The translations under genes and the position numbers were made by a program. A stretch of 64,000 nt of DNA from Pyrinomonadaceae bacterium. GTDB taxonomy: Bacteria; Acidobacteriota; Blastocatellia; Pyrinomonadales; Pyrinomonadaceae. Under the pieces are notes generated by a model that worked only from the letters and a program-made list of their open reading frames with translations, ran no database searches and was not told where the DNA came from. Shown here in pieces: positions 34,212 to 42,838 of the stretch. The DNA lies in assembly GCA_030841085.1 (NCBI GenBank), contig JAVEDP010000012.1, forward strand, positions 1-64,000, written 5' to 3'. Each line of letters begins with the position of its first letter. Within the stretch, counting starts at the first letter, position 1.

Positions 34212-36329
34212 TTGATCATTTCGCTTGCGCTCCTGCTTCTAGTAACCGCCAGTGGCACGCTGGCGACTTATGCTTACGATGACTCGGGGAATTTTCCGGT
34301 GCGCCTTTGCACGGGTGTTTGCACCGGGATAGCTGCCTTCGGTCTGGTCGGCTTCATCGTCGCCTCGTTTTTGGGACTGACGCCGGTCGCAATTCTTCTC
34401 ACAATCCTTGTTCTCGCCGCACCCATCGCTTTCTTAAAGAATGCCAATCGACGGCACGCTATTCAGCAGGATATGACAAACACCTGGCGGCGCGTGCGCG
34501 AATGCATTTCGCGTCCCAATCGCATTCCGTTTGGTTACGCAATCTTCTACACAATCGTTGCCGTGATTTTGTGGCGCGCTTTTCAGCGAGCAATGATTGA
34601 CCTGCCTGAAGGAATTTACACGGGTCTACTAAACAACTTTGGTGACTTGCCGTTTCACATTAGCGTGATCACAAGCTTTGCTTACGGAAACAATTTCCTG
34701 CCCGAAGATCCAACCTTTGCCGGGGTCCGTTTTACTTATCCCTTCCTGACCGATTTTGTTTCCGCCATCTTTTTACGCAGTGGCGCCGACTTGCGCCAAT
34801 CAATGTTCATTGAGAACTTTGTAGTTGCGCTCGCGTTTGTTGGCGTGTTGCACCGATGGGCGCTGGAGTTGCTGCGCGATCGTCTGGCGGCAGTGCTTGC
34901 GCCTGTACTGGTTTTTCTGAATGGAGGTTTTGGCTGGATCCTGTTGTGGCCGGCATTGCAGAACTACAACAACCGGGCGGAGTTTATGAAAAGCCTGCCG
35001 GTTTCGTTCACGATAATTCCGGAAACAACCTGGCGCTGGGGCAATTCAGTATCGGCCTTGCTGATTCCGCAGCGTGGCTTTCTGTTGGGATTACCACTCG
35101 CCGTAATCGTCTTCACGCAGTGGTGGCTGGCGACGGGAGACACGGAGAAGAAGAGAGAGGGCGACACGGAGACGGGCAGCAGGGGAGATTCGGCGGGAGA
35201 GAAGGAAGCGGGGACGGGGAGACAGGGAGACGCGGCGAAAACAAGACGGAAGGATAAATTTCGAAAAGCGACGAGCGGCCGCAAAGAAAGTAATCTCCGT
35301 GTCCCCTTGTCTCCGCGCCTTGGCGTCTCTCTGTCTCCCCCTATCCAAGTCTCTCCCATTCATCACATGATTGCCGCCGGGGTGATCGCCGGCTTGCTGC
35401 CGTTGGTCCATGCGCATAGTTTCGTTGCCGTCATGGTAGTCGGCGCCGGCATCGCGCTGTTGCAAAGACGCTGGCGTGAATGGATTACTTTCGCGGTCGT
35501 TGCTTCCGCGTTAGCGTTGCCGCAAATGTGGTGGTCCACGCATAACAGCGCGGTCAATGCGGCAAGATTTTTCGAATGGCAATATGGATGGGACCACGGC
35601 AAGGACAACGCTGTTTGGTTTTGGCTGAAGAATGCCGGACTATTTATTCCTATGACGGCTGCCGCAGTTTTATGGAGAGGCAAGCACCCGCTAGTTTCGC
35701 GCCGCTTGCTGCTGTTTCTCGCGCCATTCAGTTTGTGTTTCATCGTTCCCAACGTTTTGAAAATGGCGCCGTGGATTTGGGACAACATTAAGGTGTTGTT
35801 TTACTGGTGGGTGGCCTCGGCTCCCTTAGTTGCGATCCTGCTGGCGCGGTTGTGGCGGAAGGGGCCGGCGCTGAAAGTCCTGGCGCTTATCTTGTTTGGA
35901 TGTATTACGTTTGCCGGCGCGCTCGACGTGGCCGCGATTGTGCTGCGGTCAAACCAGTATCAGGTGTTTGATTCGAATGGCATCGGGTTTGCTGAGTTAG
36001 TAAAAGCGAAAACAGAACCGCGATCCGTGATCATTCATGCGCCAGTCCATAATCATCCGGTGTTTCTGACCGGACGACGATCGCTGATGGGCTATCCCGG
36101 ACACATTTGGACGCATGGTTTGGATTACACGCAGCGCGAATCGGAGATTAGGAGGATTTACGCTGGTAGCGCCGACGCGCCGTTACTACTCCAAAAATAT
36201 GTTGTGCAGTATGCCGTCGTCGGTCCGCACGAACGCGACCTGATGGCTGTAAACGAACGATTCTTTTCCAGATTTCAAGTGATAGGAGAAGTTGGTGGGT
36301 ACCGCCTCTACAAAATCACGCAACCGTAA
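34212..36329 (+). CDS. Multi-pass membrane protein, probable GT-C-like, with repeat-derived insert
   Basis: 705 residues from a TTG at 34212; the true start is uncertain. There are a dozen or more hydrophobic segments, with polar loops such as LNNFGDLPFHISVITSFAYG and a C-terminal soluble part (HAPVHNHPVFLTGRRSLMGYPG). The layout resembles GT-C glycosyltransferases, but no diagnostic motif was identified. Residues about 308-380 are a hydrophilic Glu/Gly/Arg/Lys then Ser/Pro stretch encoded by an inverted-repeat element. The 3' end overlaps the next gene by about 35 nt, suggesting coupled translation. Confidence 0.75.
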   Translation: MIISLALLLLVTASGTLATYAYDDSGNFPVRLCTGVCTGIAAFGLVGFIVASFLGLTPVAILLTILVLAAPIAFLKNANRRHAIQQDMTNTWRRVRECISRPNRIPFGYAIFYTIVAVILWRAFQRAMIDLPEGIYTGLLNNFGDLPFHISVITSFAYGNNFLPEDPTFAGVRFTYPFLTDFVSAIFLRSGADLRQSMFIENFVVALAFVGVLHRWALELLRDRLAAVLAPVLVFLNGGFGWILLWPALQNYNNRAEFMKSLPVSFTIIPETTWRWGNSVSALLIPQRGFLLGLPLAVIVFTQWWLATGDTEKKREGDTETGSRGDSAGEKEAGTGRQGDAAKTRRKDKFRKATSGRKESNLRVPLSPRLGVSLSPPIQVSPIHHMIAAGVIAGLLPLVHAHSFVAVMVVGAGIALLQRRWREWITFAVVASALALPQMWWSTHNSAVNAARFFEWQYGWDHGKDNAVWFWLKNAGLFIPMTAAAVLWRGKHPLVSRRLLLFLAPFSLCFIVPNVLKMAPWIWDNIKVLFYWWVASAPLVAILLARLWRKGPALKVLALILFGCITFAGALDVAAIVLRSNQYQVFDSNGIGFAELVKAKTEPRSVIIHAPVHNHPVFLTGRRSLMGYPGHIWTHGLDYTQRESEIRRIYAGSADAPLLLQKYVVQYAVVGPHERDLMAVNERFFSRFQVIGEVGGYRLYKITQP
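35134..35352. repeat. Heptad-type inverted repeat inside a coding sequence
   Basis: Left arm about 35134-35235 is purine-rich (GACACGGAGA-like units). Right arm about 35296-35352 is pyrimidine-rich (GTCTCCG, GCGTCTC, TCTGTCT units) and is the inverse complement of part of the left arm. The frame stays open through both arms. Confidence 0.78.
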
Positions 36330-38121
36330 GCGAGGCAATCAGCCGATCGCGGTGCTGGAAAGTGGTGCGGCCGCATCTGCAACTGACTTGAACGAGCCTT
36401 CCGAGATTTCGGAACGCGCTTGGCGCATTGCCTGCGTTTCGATCTTTTTCGTGGCTGCACTGCTTCGTCTCTACGATCTCAACCTCGTGCCGCTGCATCA
36501 CGACGAAGGTGTCAACGGTAATTTTCTTGTTCGTTTGGTGCGCGAAGGTGTCTATCACTATGACCCGGCAAACTATCATGGGCCAACGTTGTACTACTTC
36601 GCCGCCTTTTACCCATGGTTGTTGCGGGTATTTTTCGGCTCCGGCGCGCAAAATAATTACGGTCTAACTACGACTACAATTAGGTTGGTACCGGCCCTGT
36701 TCGGCCTGGCGACGGTGGGTTTGATATTCACGTTGCGTCGGAATCTCGGGACGGTAGCAACGCTTGGCGCCGCATTACTGCTGGCGATTTCTCCCGGCGC
36801 GGTTTACCTGTCGCGCTATTTCATCCACGAGACACTTTTTGTTTTTTTTACGCTTGGCCTGGTGGTCGCGGCGCTGAAATTTTACGAACATGCACGTCTG
36901 ATTTATTTGATACTCGCTGCGATTTCCGCAGCACTGCTGTTCGCCACCAAAGAGACTGCGATGATTTCGGCGGGCGTGTTGGTAATCGCATTAATTATCA
37001 CGCGCGTTTACAGTTTCTTTTCCGGGGCATCAAGCGCGAGCGGCAGAACGAAAAAGAAAAAGCCCAAAACTACTGCGACCGATGGCAATTCAGACGCTAG
37101 TTTCGTGGAGCGTGTCGGCGGTGCAGGGAAGTTGGCCGCCTGGATAGGCTTGGCCCTTCTAGTATTCATCGCGGTATACGTAGTCTTCTACTCTTCCTTT
37201 TTTACAAACTATCCCAAGGGTGTTTACGACTCATTAAAGACTTTTCAATTTTGGACAAAGACCGGGAAAGAGGCCCACAAGCATCCAAAGGTGACATACT
37301 TTTGGTGGTTATTGCTGCAGGAGTCGCCCTTGCTTGTGCTGGGCGCAATAGGCGCGGCGGTTGCGGTCTTGAAACCTCTGAAATCATTTGCGCTGTTTTG
37401 CGCGCTTTGGGCCTTTGGGCTTACTGCCGCCTATTCTTTGATTGCCTACAAGACGCCGTGGCTCGCGCTGAATTTTGTGCTGCCGCTCGCTCTTTGCAGT
37501 GGCATCGCGCTCGAAAGCTTTTATCGACAGTTCGTCCGCTTGGAATTAAGCAGGCGCATGCGTTGGCTGGCTCTGGCGGGTGTTGTGCTGATAGCGGTTG
37601 GACCATTGCCTGGCCTGGCCAGGATATTTGATCAGGTAGTTTCACCCGATCCCTCGCCTGGTTTATTTACCGCCCTTTCGCAAGCAGAGATTCATGCGAA
37701 AACTTTTATTCCCGGTTACCAAACGATCGATCTTAACTTCATTAATTACGACAACGACAATCGCTACTACGTTTATGTTTACGCGCATACACGGCGCGAA
37801 ACACTGAAACTCGTCGACGAAATTAATACGATTGCCCAACGCAGTCATCAGGGAGCAGCCACCGGTCTAACGATAGTCTCGCCGGATTACTGGCCGCTGC
37901 CGTGGTATCTGCGCGATTACACTCGCATTGGTTATTACGGACGAATCACGCCTTCGACCGAGCCGATGATACTTGCGTCTTCTAATCAGGTTGCGGAAGT
38001 GCAAGCGGCCTACGGCGATCGTTATCGGCAGATTCAGTCGGGCTTCAATCCCGAAGGAAGTTTCCCGTTGCGCCCGGGTGTCGATCTGCTGCTGTATGCG
38101 CGGCGAGAACTTCTGCCTTAG
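36295..38121 (+). CDS. Agl23/TIGR03663-like membrane protein
   Basis: 608 residues from the GTG at 36295, 6 nt after AGGAG; a TTG at 36292 is the alternative. GT39-like fold: the loop motif LHHDEGVNG (Asp70, Glu71 region) after the first membrane helix, followed by about ten hydrophobic segments. VYLSRYFIHETLFVFFTLG and TKETAMISAG are family-like. The C-terminal domain (about 450-608) is soluble. Members are annotated as flippase-associated and are thought to act on polyprenyl-linked sugars. It overlaps the 34212 gene, so both probably act together in the membrane. Confidence 0.78.
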   Translation: MGTASTKSRNRKRGNQPIAVLESGAAASATDLNEPSEISERAWRIACVSIFFVAALLRLYDLNLVPLHHDEGVNGNFLVRLVREGVYHYDPANYHGPTLYYFAAFYPWLLRVFFGSGAQNNYGLTTTTIRLVPALFGLATVGLIFTLRRNLGTVATLGAALLLAISPGAVYLSRYFIHETLFVFFTLGLVVAALKFYEHARLIYLILAAISAALLFATKETAMISAGVLVIALIITRVYSFFSGASSASGRTKKKKPKTTATDGNSDASFVERVGGAGKLAAWIGLALLVFIAVYVVFYSSFFTNYPKGVYDSLKTFQFWTKTGKEAHKHPKVTYFWWLLLQESPLLVLGAIGAAVAVLKPLKSFALFCALWAFGLTAAYSLIAYKTPWLALNFVLPLALCSGIALESFYRQFVRLELSRRMRWLALAGVVLIAVGPLPGLARIFDQVVSPDPSPGLFTALSQAEIHAKTFIPGYQTIDLNFINYDNDNRYYVYVYAHTRRETLKLVDEINTIAQRSHQGAATGLTIVSPDYWPLPWYLRDYTRIGYYGRITPSTEPMILASSNQVAEVQAAYGDRYRQIQSGFNPEGSFPLRPGVDLLLYARRELLP

Positions 38122-38572
38122 GCGCGCTGTCCGATAAGCTTCGGCTTGTCGTCACGCCGCGATAAGAACCCACGCGCCTAACGCAGGTGGTACCGACCTC
38201 ATCAAACTAAAGGTTATCGGACATCAGAGAGTGGTCCCCTGTAAGGCCAAAAAGTTTTGACAACCAGCGAAACGCGATGCTAGATTTCGCACTACCCAAT
38301 CCCCGTATATCTTTTTGAAGGAAGCTCGAGCGATACCCCCCACGACATCCCCCCGTTAGGTGTTCCGAATTTCTTTGTTTAACTGCAAAAAACCTTGCAG
38401 CCTTCCCCGTCGTGTTCAACCCCTTTTTCTTGTGATTTCGTTTTCATTCGAAGACCAATGATTAGCGTTGAATTCGCTGCCAGTCCCTCAAGTTTTTCTC
38501 AACCGGCTTGAAGTAAAACTTTCTCCATACCCGGTCTCCTCTTTTGTCGGCGTCTACTACTCTGGAGGTTTC
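38122..38572 (+). other. Long non-coding leader region
   Basis: 451 nt without a supported gene. It holds a CT-NN-AG-like hairpin (38130-38151, CGATAAGC/GCTTGTCG), an extended -10 promoter (38257-38286) and a leader of about 280 nt with a small stem CTGCAA/TTGCAG (38382-38399). No riboswitch class was recognised. Confidence 0.6.
38257..38286 (+). promoter_or_regulatory. Extended -10 promoter for the exported Asp-box genes
   Basis: TTGACA (38257-38262), 18-nt spacer, TGC-TAGATT (-10 at 38281-38286 with an upstream TG). It would give a leader of about 280 nt before the ATG at 38573. Confidence 0.6.
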
Positions 38573-41500
38573 ATGCCAAAGCGAAACAAAACTAATATGA
38601 AAAACACCCGACCTGTGAAAGCAACGTTGCACCAAAAAGCGCTGCGACTGCGTTCGCTGTTTATTTTCATGGCGCTGGCGATCGCGGCCTGCTCCTCTTT
38701 GTTTCTCTTTAACACTCAGGCAGCGAACCCGGCCGGGGGCAGCATCGGTCCGACGATCGGCGGCCCGCCAGTTACCTGGGTCGGTGATGTAGTCGGCACG
38801 GGAGCAGAGGGCGGCGAAGATCAGTGCATCGACAGTGGGCCGGCAAAGAACTGCGACAGCTTCGCGCTGACCGTAACCGGCACGCCGGCCGATTGGGTCA
38901 GCAAAGTTCTGCGAGTAAGAATCAACTGGACCCTCAGCGCGAACGACTATGACGTTTACATTCACAAGGGTGACTTGACTGGTCCAGTCGTGGGCAAGGG
39001 GCCCGGCAGCAGCCAGCCGAATCTTGAAGAAATTGCCTTTCTCAATCCATACAACGACGGCGTCGGACTCTACACCGTGCACGTTGCGTACGCGGCCGTG
39101 GCGCCGAATTCAGATCAATATCACGGCACCGCATCTGTCATTCCCGGCGTCGCGCCTGGCGTTCAGGGAACCGGTCTGGCCCCGAGATTTCAAAATTTCT
39201 ATCCACAGCCGGATCTGATCAAAACGGGCAAAGGGACTGACGCCGGCGAACCTTCCTTAGGCGTTAACTGGAAAACCGGCAGGGTGATGTTCATCTCGTA
39301 CCTTACGACGTTGCGCGTCAGTTTCGATGATTCATGTCCCACCACACCCATCTCGACCTGGCTGGACAAGAGCGCGCCGAATTCTCAGGACAGTCTCGAT
39401 CCAATTCTTTTCACTGATCACGGCTATAACAATGCCGTCCCCGAAACGGGACGAACAATCGTTTCGCAGTTGACTGGGCAGGACAGCCTTTCTTCATACA
39501 CAGATGACGATGGCGACACATGGGTTCCCAGTCAGGGTGGCGGCATTCCTTCGGGGGTGGACCACCAAAGCATTGGCGCTGGTCCATTCCACGCTCCGCT
39601 CATCGGAACGGCTTATCCCCATGCTGTTTATTATTGTTCTCAGGACATCGTCGCCGCGGCGTTCTGCGCGCGAAGCGATGACGGCGGCTTAACCTTTGGG
39701 CCAGGCGTGCCGATCTACACAACTGAATGCGTCGGCATACACGGACACACGAAAATTGGACCCGACGGCACTGTCTACGTGCCCAACAGAGACTGCGCCG
39801 GTAATGAAGCGGCCGTCGTTTCTGAAGACAATGGCATGACCTGGAGCATCCGCCCGATCCCCGGCACGATTAGTTCGAGCGGCGATCCAGCGATAGCAAT
39901 TGGTCGCGGCGACATCGTAAAGACGCCGCTCGACAACAAGCCTATCGGTCGAGTCTACGAAGCATTTGCCGGCGGCGACAGCATCGCTGGTGTGGCAGTT
40001 TCAGATGATCGTGGTCTGACCTGGAAAAATGGTTTTGATGTTGGCAGTCTGGTGGGCATAAAGGCTGTCGCCTTTCCCACCATTGTTGCCGGTGACGATA
40101 ACCGCGCGTCGTTTGCATTTCTCGGTTCGACGACCGGTGGAACTCCCGACGCTAAAGATTTCGCAGGCGTTTGGCATCTTTACATTGCTAACACCTATGA
40201 CGGCGGCGCTACGTGGCTGGTGTCTGATGCCACGCCTAACGATCCCGTTCAACGCAATGGAATTCACCTCGGTGGCGGCTCACCTCCGCACCGCAACTTA
40301 CTCGACTTCATTGGCATTGATATCGATAAGGAGGGACGTGTGCTCGTTGCTTACGCCGACGGCTGTACTGGCGACGGCTGCGTTCAAGGGACAACTTCGT
40401 CCATTGGAAACTCGTACACCGACGTGGCGGCAATCGCGCGGCAAACCGGCGGCAGAAGATTGTTCGCTGCGAACGATCCAGCAGAGCCAACAGTACCCGG
40501 CGCGCCTTTATTAACGGTTGGCCGCGATGGCAGCGTGGCCCATCTGACCTGGTCGGAGTCAGACAATGGCGGGTCAGCGATAACGAACTACACCATCTCC
40601 CGAGGCACCGCGAGCGGAGGGGAAACATTTCTTGCGAATGCGGGCACGGCAAACAGTTACGAGGATACAACCGCGAACCCGGCGATTACTTATTACTACA
40701 AGGTAAGCGCTACGAGTTCTTTGGGATCGTCATGCGGCAGCAATGAAGTGCAGTCTCAACCAATAGGCGATTCACAATGCGCCGGCTTAAGAGAAGTGGT
40801 GGATCCGGCGGGCGACCAGAAGAGTGCGCCGGCTAATGCCGACCTTGATGTGCTGGAAGTGCGCCTCGCTGATTATGTCGACACTGGCAACAAGATCGTT
40901 TTCAAGTTAAAGGTCGCCGACCTCAGCGTGCTTCAGCCGAACCGCCAATGGCGCATCATTTGGAACTATCCGATTCGCGCGGCAAATATCGCAGTCGCCG
41001 ACTTTACCGGCACTTACTATGTCGGCATGAACACAGACGGTTCGAGCGTATCCACGTTTGAATACGGCACAGTGACCACTGTCGAAGCCGTTCCCGCTAA
41101 CACCAGTACGCCACACAGAATCGGTGACGCTGACAGCGGATCGATTGATCAAGCAACGGGTACGATTTCGATTGTACTTTCCTCGAACAAGATCGGCGGA
41201 CCGGTTGCCGGTGATGTAATCGGGGCGCTCGTCGGGCGCACCTTTGCCGGTAATGGCAATCAAACGGTGTTATCAAGTTCTGCCGCCGATACGACGAGCA
41301 GGGCCATTCAAGATCCATATACCGGCAACAGCTACAGGCTGGTCGGAAACAGCCCCTGCTCGGCCGCGACACCGACGCCGACGCCGACGCCAACACCATC
41401 GCCGAGCCCGTCGCCGTCACCAAGTCCGTCGCCGTCACCGAGCCCGTCGCCGTCACCAAGTCCGTCACCATCACCAAGTCCATCACCATCGCCGAGCCCA

Positions 41501-42799
41501 TCGGCATCACCGAGCCCGTCACCCGGGACGACCGTGCAGTTTAGTCAGACTACGTATGCGGTGACGGAAGGGTGTGTGCAGACGGTGATTACTGTGACGC
41601 GTACTGGGCCAACCGGTCTTCCCAGCGTGGTTGACTACGTCGTTAACAATGCCACGGCTACGCAACGAGGCGACTTTACCTATGCTGCGGGTTCAGTGGT
41701 TTTCGCTGCGGGCGAAACGAGCAAAACTTTTCCCGTCCTAATCAGCGAGGACGGCTATGCGGAGGGAACTGAATCGGCGACGGCGCAGTTAAGCAATCCT
41801 TCCGGAGCGACGCTGGGCACGCCGAACGCCGCATCGATCCAGATTCAGGATAACGATACGCTGGCGGTGGAACTCAATCCGATAGACAATGCGGCAACGT
41901 TCGTGGGCCAGCACTATCACGATTTCCTCAACCGCCAGGCTGATTCCCAAGGTCAGGCTTTTTGGACCAACGAGATAACGTCGTGCGGTACCAATGCGTC
42001 CTGCATCGATGAGAAGCGGACCAACGTGTCGGCGGCGTTCTTCCTGTCAATCGAATTTCAGAACACGGGCTACTTCGCTTTCCGGTTTTACCGCGCTTCA
42101 TTCGTTAACACTGCGCAGCGCCCGCGCGGCCTGCCGCGATATTTGGAATTCCTGCGCGACGAGCAGACGCTGCAACGCAATGTTGTGGTTGGACAAGATA
42201 ATTGGGAAGCAAACCTGGAACAGAACAAGCAAGGGTTCGCGCTGGACTGGGTGGACCGTGCGGACTTTGTTGCGGAATATCCGACTTCGCTGACGCGTGA
42301 CGAGTTCATCGACAAACTGTTCAGCCGTTCGGCTGCGACGCCCAGCACGCAGGAACGAAACCAGGCTGTCTTCGCATACGACAGCGGCTTCAGTCTAAAA
42401 GAGAAGCGTGCGAAAGGATTAAGGGCAGTGATCGATACTGGCGCGGTTTATAACGCGCAGTACAACCCGGCGTTTGTGTTGATGCAGTACTTCGGGTACC
42501 TGAGAAGGAATCCGAACAATGCGCCCGATGGCGACTATGCCGGCTACGATTTCTGGCTCACTAAGATGAATCAATTCAGTCAGCCCGGTGAAGACGTGCG
42601 CGACGCGAACGTAGCGTTGGCCCGCGTGCGGCGCGCAGACATGGTCAAGGCGTTCATCGTATCGGGCGAATACCGCGGTCGCTTTGGCGGTGACTCCACA
42701 CGCGGCCAGCAATTTGGATCCGTCGCGCTGGCGAAGCCGCCGGAAAACTGGGGCCACGACATGCTGGCAAACCTGGTCTGGCTTGTCCGTTTGGTTTGA
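38573..42799 (+). CDS. Large exported Asp-box protein with Fn3, Calx-beta and DUF4214 domains
   Basis: 1408 residues from ATG 38573, with TGGAGG 4-9 nt upstream. Signal peptide at about 26-50 (cleavage near TQA-A). A beta-rich N-terminal domain is followed by a sialidase-type propeller region, about 200-640, with Asp boxes SDDGGLTFG, SEDNGMTWS, SDDRGLTWK and YDGGATW. An Fn3 domain lies at about 643-730. After a second beta domain there is a Thr-Pro/Ser-Pro linker (931-984), a Calx-beta domain (about 985-1100) and DUF4214 (about 1105-1390, with GQHYHDFLNRQ). No catalytic sialidase triad could be assigned. Likely surface-attached or secreted; substrate unknown. Confidence 0.85.
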   Translation: MPKRNKTNMKNTRPVKATLHQKALRLRSLFIFMALAIAACSSLFLFNTQAANPAGGSIGPTIGGPPVTWVGDVVGTGAEGGEDQCIDSGPAKNCDSFALTVTGTPADWVSKVLRVRINWTLSANDYDVYIHKGDLTGPVVGKGPGSSQPNLEEIAFLNPYNDGVGLYTVHVAYAAVAPNSDQYHGTASVIPGVAPGVQGTGLAPRFQNFYPQPDLIKTGKGTDAGEPSLGVNWKTGRVMFISYLTTLRVSFDDSCPTTPISTWLDKSAPNSQDSLDPILFTDHGYNNAVPETGRTIVSQLTGQDSLSSYTDDDGDTWVPSQGGGIPSGVDHQSIGAGPFHAPLIGTAYPHAVYYCSQDIVAAAFCARSDDGGLTFGPGVPIYTTECVGIHGHTKIGPDGTVYVPNRDCAGNEAAVVSEDNGMTWSIRPIPGTISSSGDPAIAIGRGDIVKTPLDNKPIGRVYEAFAGGDSIAGVAVSDDRGLTWKNGFDVGSLVGIKAVAFPTIVAGDDNRASFAFLGSTTGGTPDAKDFAGVWHLYIANTYDGGATWLVSDATPNDPVQRNGIHLGGGSPPHRNLLDFIGIDIDKEGRVLVAYADGCTGDGCVQGTTSSIGNSYTDVAAIARQTGGRRLFAANDPAEPTVPGAPLLTVGRDGSVAHLTWSESDNGGSAITNYTISRGTASGGETFLANAGTANSYEDTTANPAITYYYKVSATSSLGSSCGSNEVQSQPIGDSQCAGLREVVDPAGDQKSAPANADLDVLEVRLADYVDTGNKIVFKLKVADLSVLQPNRQWRIIWNYPIRAANIAVADFTGTYYVGMNTDGSSVSTFEYGTVTTVEAVPANTSTPHRIGDADSGSIDQATGTISIVLSSNKIGGPVAGDVIGALVGRTFAGNGNQTVLSSSAADTTSRAIQDPYTGNSYRLVGNSPCSAATPTPTPTPTPSPSPSPSPSPSPSPSPSPSPSPSPSPSPSPSPSPSASPSPSPGTTVQFSQTTYAVTEGCVQTVITVTRTGPTGLPSVVDYVVNNATATQRGDFTYAAGSVVFAAGETSKTFPVLISEDGYAEGTESATAQLSNPSGATLGTPNAASIQIQDNDTLAVELNPIDNAATFVGQHYHDFLNRQADSQGQAFWTNEITSCGTNASCIDEKRTNVSAAFFLSIEFQNTGYFAFRFYRASFVNTAQRPRGLPRYLEFLRDEQTLQRNVVVGQDNWEANLEQNKQGFALDWVDRADFVAEYPTSLTRDEFIDKLFSRSAATPSTQERNQAVFAYDSGFSLKEKRAKGLRAVIDTGAVYNAQYNPAFVLMQYFGYLRRNPNNAPDGDYAGYDFWLTKMNQFSQPGEDVRDANVALARVRRADMVKAFIVSGEYRGRFGGDSTRGQQFGSVALAKPPENWGHDMLANLVWLVRLV
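41366..41525. repeat. Coding microsatellite for Thr-Pro/Ser-Pro linker
   Basis: Tandem 6-bp units (CCGACG, then CCGTCA/CCGAGC/CCATCA) coding for TP and SP dipeptides. Length is expected to vary between strains. Confidence 0.8.
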
Positions 42800-42838
42800 G
42801 GCGCGCATAAGATTTGAAATTCAGAAAGGACAAGGGAA

